A stretch of DNA of 64,000 nt from Sebaldella sp. S0638 (GTDB lineage: Bacteria; Fusobacteriota; Fusobacteriia; Fusobacteriales; Leptotrichiaceae). The stretch is from contig NZ_JAMZGM010000007.1 of assembly GCF_024158605.1 (NCBI RefSeq), forward strand, positions 1 through 64,000, read 5' to 3'. Below are positions 1 to 8,632 of this stretch, piece by piece. Within the stretch, counting starts at the first letter, position 1. The number at the start of each line of letters is the position of its first letter. Made by a program: the position numbers and the translations under genes. A model generated the notes under the pieces. It saw only the letters and a list, made by a program, of their open reading frames with translations. It was not told where the DNA came from and did no database searches.

Positions 1-62
1 TGCTGTCTATTTTGTGATACTCATTTTTTTATTTAAAAATTCTTCTTTTTTTCCTTGACATT

Positions 63-1484
63 TTATAACTGGTCTATCAGATTATCTGTATCTGATCCGA
101 CAGCATTTCCAATAAGGGTTCCATAAGCTGCATTACCTACATTAATAACTCCGTTTGAACCATCTATGCTCACATCTGTCAGCGCATTATCACCGTTCCC
201 AATTTCAAGTCCAATTGACCTTGTTGCGTTCAAATCAATATTTCCAATTTTTACATCTGCTACCGGAGATACACTACCACTATTTATAAGTAGTGCTGTT
301 ATTCTACTATAAGATGAACCAAATCCCAGAGGCATTTCTGTAGTAATTTTCCCTGAATTAATAAGCTCTCCCTTTATTAATGGCTTAGAATATATAGGGT
401 CAAGCTGCATTCCGACTACTCTTCCTAAAGCTGTACTGGGATTCATGTTTAAAGTAATTTCTCCTTTATTTTCCAATGTTGCAGTTGGAAGACCCGAAGC
501 TGTGGAGTTTATCAAATTTAATGACAGACCCACTAAAATTCCCCGTGATCCTGCACCTCTGCTTAATCCCAAAGTTCCCTCGTGTACAACACTGCTGTCT
601 TGAGTGATATAATTTGGCATGTATGATAAAAAGGCAAATGTACTATTTTGTGTTGAATTTGCCCTTAAACTCCAGTCTCCCTTTATTGTGAAATCTCCAT
701 CTACTCCTATGTTTAAGACAGATATAGATGATCCTTGTCCGGTATGGCTTTCACTGGCATTAGTCACTCCTGTTAATCCTGTATTAGAATAATTCACTTG
801 TCCAGTCATGGTTAAGCTGGTAGGACTGTCCCACTTAACTTCAGTACCACCCGCTGAATCTATATTTAAATTTTCAAACATTTTACTTCCGCTGGTATTG
901 TATGCTATGATATTTGTTTCTTCACCTGTTTCTACAGAATTTTGCCCGGAATTTTTATTAGGTACTGCTGCACTCATCCCAGTGTTATTATAAACCGCCA
1001 CTGATATAGGTACATAATCTACTGCTTCCGGCAAAATTACATTCACACTGGGGATAGATATATTTATCTCCGGCTCAAATGGTGAAGTCAAATCCAGACT
1101 TATATTTTCTCTAGCTAGTCCTCTTATGGGAATTACCATTCCTAAATTTATAGTTTTAGGATCCATCTCTGTGATTGTAGAAACAAATTCCTTACTTCCG
1201 CCTCTGTCTATATTATTATAAAATCCTGAGAAAAAAATCTGCCATTCTAAATATTCAGGCTTTACTACATAGTCACCCTGTAAATATAAATCTTTTAGTT
1301 CCTTATTTCTTTGTTTTAATATCTTCTCTATCAATTTGTAATTATCTCTGTTCGATTTCCCTGCTTGAAAATTTTTAACTATACCATTATATAGTTTTTC
1401 TGTCTTTCTTTCCGATGCTTCACCAGGTAATGCTGCCATTGCATTTAATGCAAATAGGGCAAACAATTTTTTATTCACTTTCAT
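63..1484 (-). CDS. autotransporter-like protein without a beta-barrel (short form or truncated)
   Basis: About 473 residues read from the ATG at 1484. An upstream in-frame ATG at 1502 lies just before the GAAGGAG ribosome site, so 1484 is the better start. Residues 1-30 look like a signal peptide (KKLFALFALNAMAALPGEAS). The next ~60 residues match the head of the giant autotransporter at 18288-25025 (GKSN..NY..IE.ILKQRN.ELKDL.LQGDY.VKPEYLEW). After that come glycine/serine/asparagine-rich segments typical of a beta-helical passenger. It stops at 63 with no translocator barrel. The family normally runs well over 1000 residues with a C-terminal barrel. It may be a truncated gene, a frameshifted gene whose rest lies outside the window, or a genuine short exported form. 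Confident of the family, not of the functional state. Confidence 0.75.
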   Translation of the reverse strand: MKVNKKLFALFALNAMAALPGEASERKTEKLYNGIVKNFQAGKSNRDNYKLIEKILKQRNKELKDLYLQGDYVVKPEYLEWQIFFSGFYNNIDRGGSKEFVSTITEMDPKTINLGMVIPIRGLARENISLDLTSPFEPEINISIPSVNVILPEAVDYVPISVAVYNNTGMSAAVPNKNSGQNSVETGEETNIIAYNTSGSKMFENLNIDSAGGTEVKWDSPTSLTMTGQVNYSNTGLTGVTNASESHTGQGSSISVLNIGVDGDFTIKGDWSLRANSTQNSTFAFLSYMPNYITQDSSVVHEGTLGLSRGAGSRGILVGLSLNLINSTASGLPTATLENKGEITLNMNPSTALGRVVGMQLDPIYSKPLIKGELINSGKITTEMPLGFGSSYSRITALLINSGSVSPVADVKIGNIDLNATRSIGLEIGNGDNALTDVSIDGSNGVINVGNAAYGTLIGNAVGSDTDNLIDQL

Positions 1485-1573
1485 TCTTTCTCCTTCTTTC
1501 ATTACCCATTAAAATAATATATTTCTAACATGCTCCTTTTAAAGAAATTTATTCAACGGAAATTTATTAAACA

Positions 1574-1602
1574 ATTATACTAACTTATCATTTATCTGTC
1601 AA
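1574..1602 (-). promoter_or_regulatory. near-consensus sigma70 promoter of the short autotransporter gene
   Basis: On the minus strand TTGACA (1602-1597) and TATAAT (1579-1574) are separated by exactly 17 bases. The start codon at 1484 lies about 80 bases downstream of the expected transcript start. Confidence 0.85.
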
Positions 1603-1628
1603 TTATTATTTATATAATAATGCTAATC

Positions 1629-1652
1629 ATTTATTTATTTATTTATTTATTT
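1629..1652 (-). repeat. tetranucleotide tract (AAAT)6
   Basis: Six perfect AAAT units on the minus strand (ATTT on the plus strand) end 26 bases upstream of the -35 box of the autotransporter promoter. A tract in this position could act as an UP element, and a change in copy number could tune expression. The surroundings are themselves AT-rich, so chance is possible. Confidence 0.8.
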
Positions 1653-1995
1653 CTTTCGTCTTTGTTTTTTATTTGAATATATTAATTTTTTTCAAAGCAT
1701 AATACACAAAAATTGTATTTTATGTTTTCATCATCAGAAAAATACTTTCTTACTTAGAATAGAACAATACAATTTTTTCTTTAAAGGTGTATTTTCCAAA
1801 CATGTTTTTTACTATTCCTTATTTTAAAAATTACTGTATAAAAAATTTATTTTCATCACTAATTTAAATCAATCTAAATAATCAAAATACACTATAAAAT
1901 AATTTTTTGAATAAAAATACGATATCTTCTCTTTCTTTTTTCTTATTATTTTCACTACTGCTTTCTAGATGTTGGCTCATTTGAAAATTAGTACT
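1653..1995. other. AT-rich intergenic stretch, nothing recognised
   Basis: Between the AAAT tract and the gltX terminator I see no open frame, no convincing RNA structure and no repeat beyond general AT-richness. Confidence 0.5.
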
Positions 1996-2026
1996 AAAAA
2001 AAGACTCTGCATAAAACAAAGTCTTC
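1996..2026 (-). terminator. rho-independent terminator of prfB-gltX
   Basis: On the minus strand AAGACTTTG and CAGAGTCTT form a stem around a short loop, followed by a run of seven T, 13 bases past the gltX stop. Confidence 0.8.
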
Positions 2027-2038
2027 AATATTCTATTC

Positions 2039-3553
2039 TTATATATTGTATTTTTCTTTAGTTTTCTTTACTCTTTCAAGTGTTCTTTCTTTCCCGATAA
2101 TTCCTATTACGGTATACAGATCAGCACCTCTTGCCTTTCCTGTAAGCACTGCTCTTATCGGCATTAATACAGCTGCAGGACCTTCGCCAAGTTCTTCCTG
2201 AAGCTCATTCAGTATCTTAATTGCTTCTTCTTCACTGATCTTTTCATTTAATGCACTGATTTTACTTACGAAAAGCTCTATTGCTTTCTTTCCTGTCTCA
2301 GTTTCCATTGATGAATAAAGTTTTTCCACTGATTTTCTTTCTTTTTTATTCTCAGCTTCTTCAGGATTAGGCAGCTCAAAATCATCTTCATAATAGATCA
2401 CTGATTTTTCAGGAAGTTCTTTTAATGTCTGTGCAGACTCTCTCCCTATTTCCACTATTCTCATAAGTTTTGCGAATTCATCATCACTTAAATTCTCATC
2501 TTTATAATAACCGGTTTTCACAAAATAAGGCAGAGCAAGTGTCGTAAGCTCTTTCAGATCCTTAAGTTTCATATGCTGGTTATTTACCCACCCCAGCTTA
2601 ACGAGGTCAAATACTGGTCCTCCAAGCGAGATTCTGTCAAAAGAAAAATTCTCGATCATTTCTTCAAGGCTGAATATCTCTCTGTCTCCTCCGAAACTCC
2701 ATCCCATAAGAGCAAGAAAGTTCAGAAGTCCCTCTTTCAGATAACCCTCTTCTACATAGTAATTCAGAGAAACAGGATTTTTTCTTTTTGATATCTTTGA
2801 TTTATCAGAATTTCTCAAAAGCGGCATATGGTACCACTTTGGTTCATCCCATCCAAAAGCTTTATACAGCTGTATATGCTTAGGAGTCGAAGCTATCCAT
2901 TCTTCCGCTCTTATTACATGTGTTATCTCCATAAGATGGTCATCTACTATATTAGCAAGATGGTAAGTAGGAAATCCGTCAGATTTCAGTAAAACCTGAT
3001 CATCTATTTTGCTGTTTTCAAAAACTATATCTCCTCTTAATTCGTCATGAACAATAGTATCACCTTCATAAGGCATTTTTAGTCTTATTACATAAGGAGC
3101 GTTTTCAGCGAGCTTCTGTTTCACTTCTTCATCTGTAAGGTTTCTGCAGTGTCTGTCATAGCCCGGCGCCTGCTTCATGGCTATTTGTCTTTCTCTCAGC
3201 TTGGCAAGTCTCTCAGGTGTACAGAAACAATAGTAAGCTTCACCATTTTCCACTAATTTTTCTGCATATTCCTTATATATATCAAATCTTTCAGACTGTC
3301 TGTACGGCCCTTTTGCGCCTCCTACGTCCGGTCCTTCGTCATAGTTAAGACCAAGCCAGTGCATAGCATCAAAAATCTGCTGTTCAGAGTCCTGTGAAAA
3401 TCTTGTTCTGTCTGTATCTTCTATTCTTAATAAAAAATCCCCGTTATTCTTTTTAGCAAATGCATAATTAAAAAGCCCGATATATGCAGTTCCCACATGC
3501 GGATCTCCAGTTGGAGAAGGGGCTATTCTTACCCTTACTCTTTTACCTTCCAT
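2039..3553 (-). CDS. gltX: glutamyl-tRNA synthetase
   Basis: 504 residues. It charges tRNA-Glu (and in many bacteria lacking GlnRS also tRNA-Gln) with glutamate in the cytoplasm. The class I signatures are present: RIAPSPTGDPHVG at residues 9-21 (HIGH equivalent) and SKISKR near residue 255 (KMSKS equivalent). A GluRS-type C-terminal anticodon-binding region follows, with RAVLTGKARGADL near the end. Length is normal for the family. A ribosome site AGGAGG lies seven bases before the ATG. It starts only 15 bases after prfB, so the two form one operon ending at the terminator near 2000. Whether it is discriminating or non-discriminating cannot be told by eye. Confidence 0.97.
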   Translation of the reverse strand: MEGKRVRVRIAPSPTGDPHVGTAYIGLFNYAFAKKNNGDFLLRIEDTDRTRFSQDSEQQIFDAMHWLGLNYDEGPDVGGAKGPYRQSERFDIYKEYAEKLVENGEAYYCFCTPERLAKLRERQIAMKQAPGYDRHCRNLTDEEVKQKLAENAPYVIRLKMPYEGDTIVHDELRGDIVFENSKIDDQVLLKSDGFPTYHLANIVDDHLMEITHVIRAEEWIASTPKHIQLYKAFGWDEPKWYHMPLLRNSDKSKISKRKNPVSLNYYVEEGYLKEGLLNFLALMGWSFGGDREIFSLEEMIENFSFDRISLGGPVFDLVKLGWVNNQHMKLKDLKELTTLALPYFVKTGYYKDENLSDDEFAKLMRIVEIGRESAQTLKELPEKSVIYYEDDFELPNPEEAENKKERKSVEKLYSSMETETGKKAIELFVSKISALNEKISEEEAIKILNELQEELGEGPAAVLMPIRAVLTGKARGADLYTVIGIIGKERTLERVKKTKEKYNI

Positions 3554-3568
3554 TTTTCCTCCTATTTA

Positions 3569-4673
3569 TTAATCTGTATTCTTATACCATTTTAAATATT
3601 CATTTATAAAATTATCTATATTTCCGTCCATCACTTTGTCTACATTACCTTCTTCGGCTTTTGTCCTGTGATCTTTTACCATTTTATAAGGCTGGAATAC
3701 ATATGACCTTATCTGGCTTCCCCACTCTATCTTAGACTGCTGTCCCTGTATTTCCGATATCTCGTTTTCTCTTTTCTGCATTTCGATTTCCAGCAGTTTT
3801 GATTTCAGTATTTTCATGGCAGTTTCTCTGTTTTTCAGCTGTGATCTTTCTTTCTGACATGTTACCACTGTATTCGTAGGTATATGTGTAATTCTTACGG
3901 CTGAATCTGTGGTATTTACGTGCTGACCGCCCGCTCCGCTGGATCTGTAGGTATCTATTTTCAAATCATCAGGCTTAATAGCCAATTCTACGTCATCTTC
4001 CAGTTCAGGAAGTACATTCACCGCTGCAAAAGATGTATGTCTTTTTTTATTCGCATCAAAAGGTGAAATCCTTACAAGTCTGTGAACCCCTTTCTCGCCT
4101 TTCAGGTAACCATATACATATTCACCTGAAATACTAAGTGTCACACTTTTTATTCCTGCTTCATCGCCTGCAAGCGAGTCTAGTATTGATACACCAAATC
4201 CATGTATAGCTGCCCATCTGTCGTACATTCTGTAAAGCATCTCTGCCCAGTCACAGGCTTCTGTTCCTCCTGCTCCTGCATTTATTGTCAGTATGGCATT
4301 ACAGCTGTCATACTTCTCATCAAGAAGTAATTTTATCTTAAAGCTTTCTACTTCATTTTCCAGATTTCCGACTTTTTCCCTAAGCTCTTCCTGAAACTCA
4401 GTCTCTCCGTTTTCCATGAATTCCAGTAAAACACTCGAATCTTCCAGAAGTGTATTTAATTTATTAAATTCATCCCTGTTTTTTTTCAGAATATTCAAAT
4501 CTTTTATAATTCTCTGGCTTTCCTGCTGGTCATCCCAGAAATTTTCCCTAAGTGTCTGTTTTTCCAGCTCATCTATTTTTGTCTTTAAATTTTCCAGATC
4601 AAAGATGCCCCCTAATTTCTTCTATACTTTCAGCAAACCCTTCAATCTCTTTTTTGATTTCAAAAAGATCCAT
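3569..4673 (-). CDS. prfB: peptide chain release factor 2, made through a programmed +1 frameshift
   Basis: RF2 ends translation at UGA and UAA. The large frame alone would begin inside the protein. The real start is the ATG at 4673, after a GAGGAGAAAAT ribosome site. It gives MDLFEIKKEIEGFAESIEEI..GHL and then an in-frame TGA at 4601-4599. Skipping one base after CTT continues into the long frame (DLENLKTKIDELEKQ...), giving 367 residues, the usual RF2 length. The tripeptide SPF (RISPFDANKKRH), which reads UGA in RF2, and the catalytic GGQ (SSGAGGQHVNTTDSAV, about residue 250) are both visible. RF2 level is thus autoregulated: scarce RF2 lets the ribosome shift. It heads an operon with gltX. 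Confidence 0.97.
4599..4613 (-). promoter_or_regulatory. prfB programmed +1 frameshift site
   Basis: Minus strand order: Shine-Dalgarno-like AGGGGG (4613-4608), CAT, the slippery codon CTT (4604-4602) and in-frame TGA followed by T (4601-4598). This is the classical RF2 recoding signal: an internal SD three bases before CUU-UGA. Confidence 0.95.
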
Positions 4674-4822
4674 ATTTTCTCCTCTAAAAATAAATTTCAT
4701 TACTGCATATTATATCATAAATATCAGTCCTTTTCAAATATTTGACTATTTTCAGTGCTTTTTTTATCTGCGAATTTATTATAGATAATTTTCTTTATAT
4801 AAGTTTGTACATAAAAATTCTC

Positions 4823-4851
4823 TTGACATCTTATACAAAAAATTATAGCAT
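4823..4851 (+). promoter_or_regulatory. candidate promoter of the D-lactate dehydrogenase gene
   Basis: TTGACA at 4823-4828 is perfect. The -10 is less clear: TAGCAT at a 17-base spacing, or TATAGC at 15. The transcript would have a leader of about 45 bases before the ATG at 4903. Confidence 0.6.
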
Positions 4852-4902
4852 ATTTATATAAACAAAATATTTTATAAACTAATTTTATATATGGAGGCTG
4901 AG

Positions 4903-5943
4903 ATGAAAATAGCTTTATTTGATGTAAAACCGTATGACAAAGAATTTTTTGAAAAATGGAATAAAAAATATAACGCCAGTATTACATATTTTGAAGAAAG
5001 ACTTTCTGTGAATAATGCTGTTCTTACGAAATATTATGATGTAGTCTGTGTTTTTGTCAATGATGATGTTAATGAAAAGGTTTTATCTATTCTTGCCAAA
5101 AACGGTATCAGACTTTTGGCATTAAGAAGTGCAGGTTATAATAATGTTGACTTTAAAGCTGCTAAAAAATACGGTGTAAAAGTGGTAAGGGTTCCTGCTT
5201 ACTCTCCTTATGCAGTGGCAGAACACGCTCTCGCACTGATTATGACACTAAACAGAAAAATTCATAAAGCATACAGCAGAACCAGAGACGGGAACTTTAC
5301 GCTGAACGGTCTTCTCGGAACTGATCTTCATGGTAAAACTGCGGGTATTATAGGTACAGGAAGGATTGCCAAAATATTAATCGGTATCTTAAAAGGACTC
5401 GGAATGAATGTTCTGGGTTATGATAAGTTCCCTGATGAAAAAGCTGCAAAAGAAATAGGGTATACCTATGTTACACTAGATGAATTATACAAAGAATCAG
5501 ATATTATATCGCTTCATTGTCCGCTCACTCCGGAAACTATGTATCTTATTGATTATAACAGCATAAAGAAAATGAAAGACGGCGTTATGATTATTAATAC
5601 AGGAAGAGGAAAACTCATTGATACAAGCATGCTTATCGAAGGACTTAAAGATAAGAAAATAGGTGCCGCAGGTCTTGATGTATATGAAGAGGAAGAATCA
5701 TATTTCTTTGAAGATGATTCTGCTGATATTCTTCAGGATGATGTACTTGCAAGACTGCTTACATTTAATAATGTCATTGTTACATCCCATCAGGCATTCT
5801 TTACTAAAGAAGCTCTTGACGGAATAGTAGAAACTACCTTTAATAACATACTGGAATATCATAATAAACAGGAGCTTACAAATGAAGTATATTATGATGA
5901 AAAAGAGAACAGAATAGTAGAGGGGAATTTACAGAAACGTTAA
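4903..5943 (+). CDS. D-lactate dehydrogenase (D-2-hydroxyacid dehydrogenase family)
   Basis: 346 residues from the ATG at 4903. The in-frame ATG at 4891 is overlapped by the GGAGG ribosome site (4893-4897), so the second ATG is chosen. The family reduces pyruvate to D-lactate with NADH, regenerating NAD in fermentation. The NAD-binding Rossmann motif is GIIGTGRIAKILIGILKGLG. The catalytic Arg sits in INTGRGKLID, the Glu in LDVYEEE and the His in TSHQAF. The segment VYEEEESYFFEDDS followed by LTFNNVIVTSHQAFFT is typical of LdhA-type enzymes rather than phosphoglycerate dehydrogenases. It is a single gene with its own promoter and terminator. Confidence 0.88.
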   Translation: MKIALFDVKPYDKEFFEKWNKKYNASITYFEERLSVNNAVLTKYYDVVCVFVNDDVNEKVLSILAKNGIRLLALRSAGYNNVDFKAAKKYGVKVVRVPAYSPYAVAEHALALIMTLNRKIHKAYSRTRDGNFTLNGLLGTDLHGKTAGIIGTGRIAKILIGILKGLGMNVLGYDKFPDEKAAKEIGYTYVTLDELYKESDIISLHCPLTPETMYLIDYNSIKKMKDGVMIINTGRGKLIDTSMLIEGLKDKKIGAAGLDVYEEEESYFFEDDSADILQDDVLARLLTFNNVIVTSHQAFFTKEALDGIVETTFNNILEYHNKQELTNEVYYDEKENRIVEGNLQKR

Positions 5944-5994
5944 GTCTTTATTTAAAATATAAAATTCAGATAACAATATAATTTTTTTCAAAAC

Positions 5995-6018
5995 AAAAGA
6001 GCAGTTTCCTGCTCTTTT
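5995..6018. terminator. bidirectional terminator between ldh and sod
   Basis: AAAAGAGCAG and CTGCTCTTTT pair perfectly around a TTTC loop. Flanking T-runs on both strands serve the two convergent genes. Confidence 0.9.
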
Positions 6019-6026
6019 TATATTAT

Positions 6027-6650
6027 TTATCCTATTGCTTCTTCATACTTCTTCGCTACTTCATTCCAGTCTACTACATCAAAGAATGCTTTTATGTAAT
6101 CAGCTCTTACGTTTTTATACTTTAGGTAGTATGCATGTTCCCATACATCTAATGCAAGAATAGGCTGACCTTTATTTTCACATTTACACATAAAAGGGTT
6201 ATCCTGATTAGGAGAAGATACTACTTTCAGGTGACCGTCTGCTGTTGCTACAAGCCATGCCCATCCTGAACCAAATCTTCCTGCTGCTTTAGCAGATATC
6301 TCTTCTTTTAATTTGTCAAAACTTCCAAAATCTGCTTTTATTTTTTCTGCAAGTTTACCAGTAGGTTCTCCGCCGCCATTTGGAGACAGAATTTCAAAAT
6401 AAAGATTATGGTTATAATACCCTCCACCGTTATTTTGAACAGCTGTTCTTAGTTCTTCCGGAATAGCATCCAGATTACTTAAGATTTCTTCTATTGATTT
6501 CCCCTTTAGTTCAGGTAATTTTTCTATAGTATCATTTAGGTTCTTAGTGTATGTTGCGTGATGTTTTCCATAATGAGTCTCCATAGTAAGAGTATCTATA
6601 TGCGGCTCCAAAGCATCAAAAGCGTATTTCAGTTTAATTTGTTCAAACAT
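6027..6650 (-). CDS. superoxide dismutase, Fe/Mn type
   Basis: 207 residues, the full family length. It converts superoxide to oxygen and hydrogen peroxide, giving oxygen tolerance to an otherwise fermentative organism. Metal ligands are visible: His in [10 protein letters not shown], His in [11 protein letters not shown], and Asp and His in [27 protein letters not shown] is the conserved core motif. A good ribosome site (AGGAGGGATTCAA) precedes the ATG. The metal (Fe, Mn or cambialistic) cannot be fixed from the sequence by eye. Monocistronic. Confidence 0.95.
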   Translation of the reverse strand: MFEQIKLKYAFDALEPHIDTLTMETHYGKHHATYTKNLNDTIEKLPELKGKSIEEILSNLDAIPEELRTAVQNNGGGYYNHNLYFEILSPNGGGEPTGKLAEKIKADFGSFDKLKEEISAKAAGRFGSGWAWLVATADGHLKVVSSPNQDNPFMCKCENKGQPILALDVWEHAYYLKYKNVRADYIKAFFDVVDWNEVAKKYEEAIG

Positions 6651-6772
6651 TTGAATCCCTCCTGTAATTTATTTTATTATACAAATTCTATCACTTTATT
6701 TTTAATTTTTCAAGATTTAATTTGAAAATTATTTTATTTGTAAATCAAACTATTTTTATTTTACACAAACAA

Positions 6773-6805
6773 AAAAAGCAGGGCTTGTTAAGCACCCTGC
6801 TTTTT
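6773..6805 (-). terminator. terminator downstream of the response regulator gene
   Basis: AAAAAGCAGGG and CCCTGCTTTTT pair perfectly (11 bp) around an 11-base loop. T-runs on both strands. Confidence 0.9.
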
Positions 6806-6814
6806 CCGGCACGG

Positions 6815-7495
6815 TTACTCCTTTACTATGTAACCTACACCTCTTACAGTTTTTATTATTTTTTTGTCATATCCTTTGTCTATTTTTGATCTTAAGAAGT
6901 TAATATAAACATCAACTATGTTACTTTCTGTAATAAAGTCAATGTCCCAGATTTTTTCTGATATCATTGTTCTTGTAAGTACTCTGTTTTTGTTTTTCAA
7001 GAAGTATTCCAGAAGTAAGAACTCTTTATTAGTAAGTTCAATTTCTTTTCCTGCTCTTTTTACTTCTCTGTTAATAGGATTTAGTGTTAAATCATATGCT
7101 GATAAAACTTCCGATGAATCGTCATTTCCCTGTCTTGTAAGTGTTCTTACTATTGCTTTTACTTTAGCAGACAGCTCATCCAGTTTATAATCATTATAGA
7201 TATAATCGTCTATTCCCTGTAGTAATGCTTCTGTTTTTGAGTATCTGTCATCTTTATCTATTGATAACAGAATATAGCTGTTTTTCTTGTTGTCTATAAT
7301 TTCTTCGAGCTCTTTTGAAAAAGTATTCTTAAAAGATTTAATATCAAGCATTACTATATCTATTGTATCTGATTTTAATTCCTGCATCATTTTATTTTTG
7401 TCTTCTGCCAGTGAAACACTGAAACTCAACTCTTTCATCAGCTGACCTACTACAAGTCTGCTTTTTTCATTACTATTAAATATTAAAATTTTCAT
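6815..7495 (-). CDS. OmpR/PhoB-type response regulator with atypical receiver, no partner kinase nearby
   Basis: 226 residues: a receiver domain (about 1-118) and a winged-helix DNA-binding domain (about 130-226, with LTNKEFLLLEYFLKNKNRVLTR and SNIVDVYINFLRSKID). The candidate phosphoacceptor Asp is in DIVMLDIKSF. The usual acidic pair after the first strand is replaced by LIFNSNEKS, so the Mg-binding pocket looks degraded. No histidine kinase lies beside it. It may work without phosphorylation or respond to another signal. The ribosome site is GGAGG. Targets are unknown. Confidence 0.85.
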   Translation of the reverse strand: MKILIFNSNEKSRLVVGQLMKELSFSVSLAEDKNKMMQELKSDTIDIVMLDIKSFKNTFSKELEEIIDNKKNSYILLSIDKDDRYSKTEALLQGIDDYIYNDYKLDELSAKVKAIVRTLTRQGNDDSSEVLSAYDLTLNPINREVKRAGKEIELTNKEFLLLEYFLKNKNRVLTRTMISEKIWDIDFITESNIVDVYINFLRSKIDKGYDKKIIKTVRGVGYIVKE

Positions 7496-7516
7496 TTTGT
7501 TTCCTCCAAAAATATT

Positions 7517-8314
7517 TTATTTTACTTTATCTAAGATCTGATCAATGATTTTATTTAGCCGAATGCTTGCTTCTGATTCGTTCTGGATGTATGGTTTTCC
7601 ACTGTCTCCAGCATAGGCAATATTTTTATCCATAGGTATGGAACCTAGAAAATTAGCTTTCAGTTCCTTTGCCATTTTTTCAGCTCCGCCTTTTTTAAAT
7701 ATATTGACTTCTTCTCCACATTCAGGACATATAAACCCACTCATATTCTCAATTATCCCAATTAATTCCATATTTACCAATCCTGAAAATTTCACTGATC
7801 TCCTAGAGTCTAATAACGCTACATCTTGAGGAGTTGTTACAACTATTGCCTTTGTCCCTACACCCACATTTTGTGCGATTGTTAGTGTTTCATCACCTGT
7901 ACCTGGCGGCAAATCTACTATCAGATAATCTAATTTACCCCAAACTACATTTTCTAGTATTTCCATAATAGCGCCCATTTTTTGTGGTCCTCTCCAAATT
8001 ACTGGATCCGTACTAGGAAGAAAAAAACTTAAGGATGTCGTACACAGATTCTCATTTATCTTGTATGGAACTGATAAATCGGTTAACTTTTCCCCTTCTA
8101 CCCCTAACATAATAGGAATATTTGGCCCATGCAGATCTGCATCTAGAATCCCCACTTTATATCCTCGCATAGAAAGCCCATATGCTAAATTTACCGATAA
8201 CGTGGATTTTCCAACTCCACCTTTGCCACTCATAATAACAACTTTGTTAGTAATATTACTCATATTCTCCTTGATTTTGGATTTTTGATTTTCCATATTG
8301 ATATTACTATGCAT
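7517..8314 (-). CDS. Mrp/NBP35-family P-loop ATPase (iron-sulfur cluster carrier)
   Basis: 265 residues. Members of this family bind and hand over Fe-S clusters to apoproteins. The deviant Walker A is SGKGGVGKST (residues 29-38). Other family motifs are DADLHGPNIPIMLG, the switch-like DYLIVDLPPGTGDE, and the cluster-binding CxxC in CPECGEE near residue 197. It lacks the N-terminal MIP18-like domain seen in long Mrp proteins. A GGGAGG ribosome site is ten bases before the ATG. It stands alone, 22 bases upstream of the response regulator on the same strand, so the two may be cotranscribed. Confidence 0.9.
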   Translation of the reverse strand: MHSNINMENQKSKIKENMSNITNKVVIMSGKGGVGKSTLSVNLAYGLSMRGYKVGILDADLHGPNIPIMLGVEGEKLTDLSVPYKINENLCTTSLSFFLPSTDPVIWRGPQKMGAIMEILENVVWGKLDYLIVDLPPGTGDETLTIAQNVGVGTKAIVVTTPQDVALLDSRRSVKFSGLVNMELIGIIENMSGFICPECGEEVNIFKKGGAEKMAKELKANFLGSIPMDKNIAYAGDSGKPYIQNESEASIRLNKIIDQILDKVK

Positions 8315-8340
8315 GTGTGTTTTACCTCCCTTAAATCACG

Positions 8341-8371
8341 TAACCTGCCTTAACTCGGACACCACCTCTCC
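8341..8371 (-). other. tRNA-Ser-like 5' fragment in the mrp leader
   Basis: The minus strand reads GGAGAGGTGG, then TGTCCGAGTTAAGGCAGG. This resembles the acceptor and D-arm start of a bacterial tRNA-Ser. No anticodon or T-arm follows. It could be a tRNA relic, a regulatory mimic or coincidence. Confidence 0.3.
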
Positions 8372-8420
8372 ATTTTATTTTTCCTTAATTACATTTATTT
8401 GATATAATAATTAAGAGCTC

Positions 8421-8448
8421 TTGATTTTATTAGACAATATGTTATAAT
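8421..8448 (+). promoter_or_regulatory. candidate promoter upstream of the 82-residue gene
   Basis: TTGATT (8421-8426) and TATAAT (8443-8448) are 16 bases apart. The leader to the start at 8633 would be about 180 bases. Apart from this promoter and the tRNA-like fragment, I see nothing in the gap 8315-8632. Confidence 0.5.
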
Positions 8449-8632
8449 AAATTAAAAATTTAGTTTTTCATATTAATTATTACTAATATAATCAAGACAT
8501 TTTACTAAGTTTTTAGCACTTTTGTCAAGCATATTTTAATTTTTTAGTAGAACTCATTCTAAATTTTTTAAACAACATCTTTTCAGACCAATAAAATTAG
8601 GTGTTCCCGCCAATATTAAAAGGAGGACTTTT

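Noticed and set aside
1629-1652. CRISPR-like or satellite repeat
   Set aside because: Only a 4-base unit repeated six times with no spacers. It is treated as a simple-sequence tract.
4552-4788. Plus-strand frames over the prfB start
   Set aside because: They lie opposite the frameshifted start of prfB, which explains the apparent gap in coding sequence on the minus strand.
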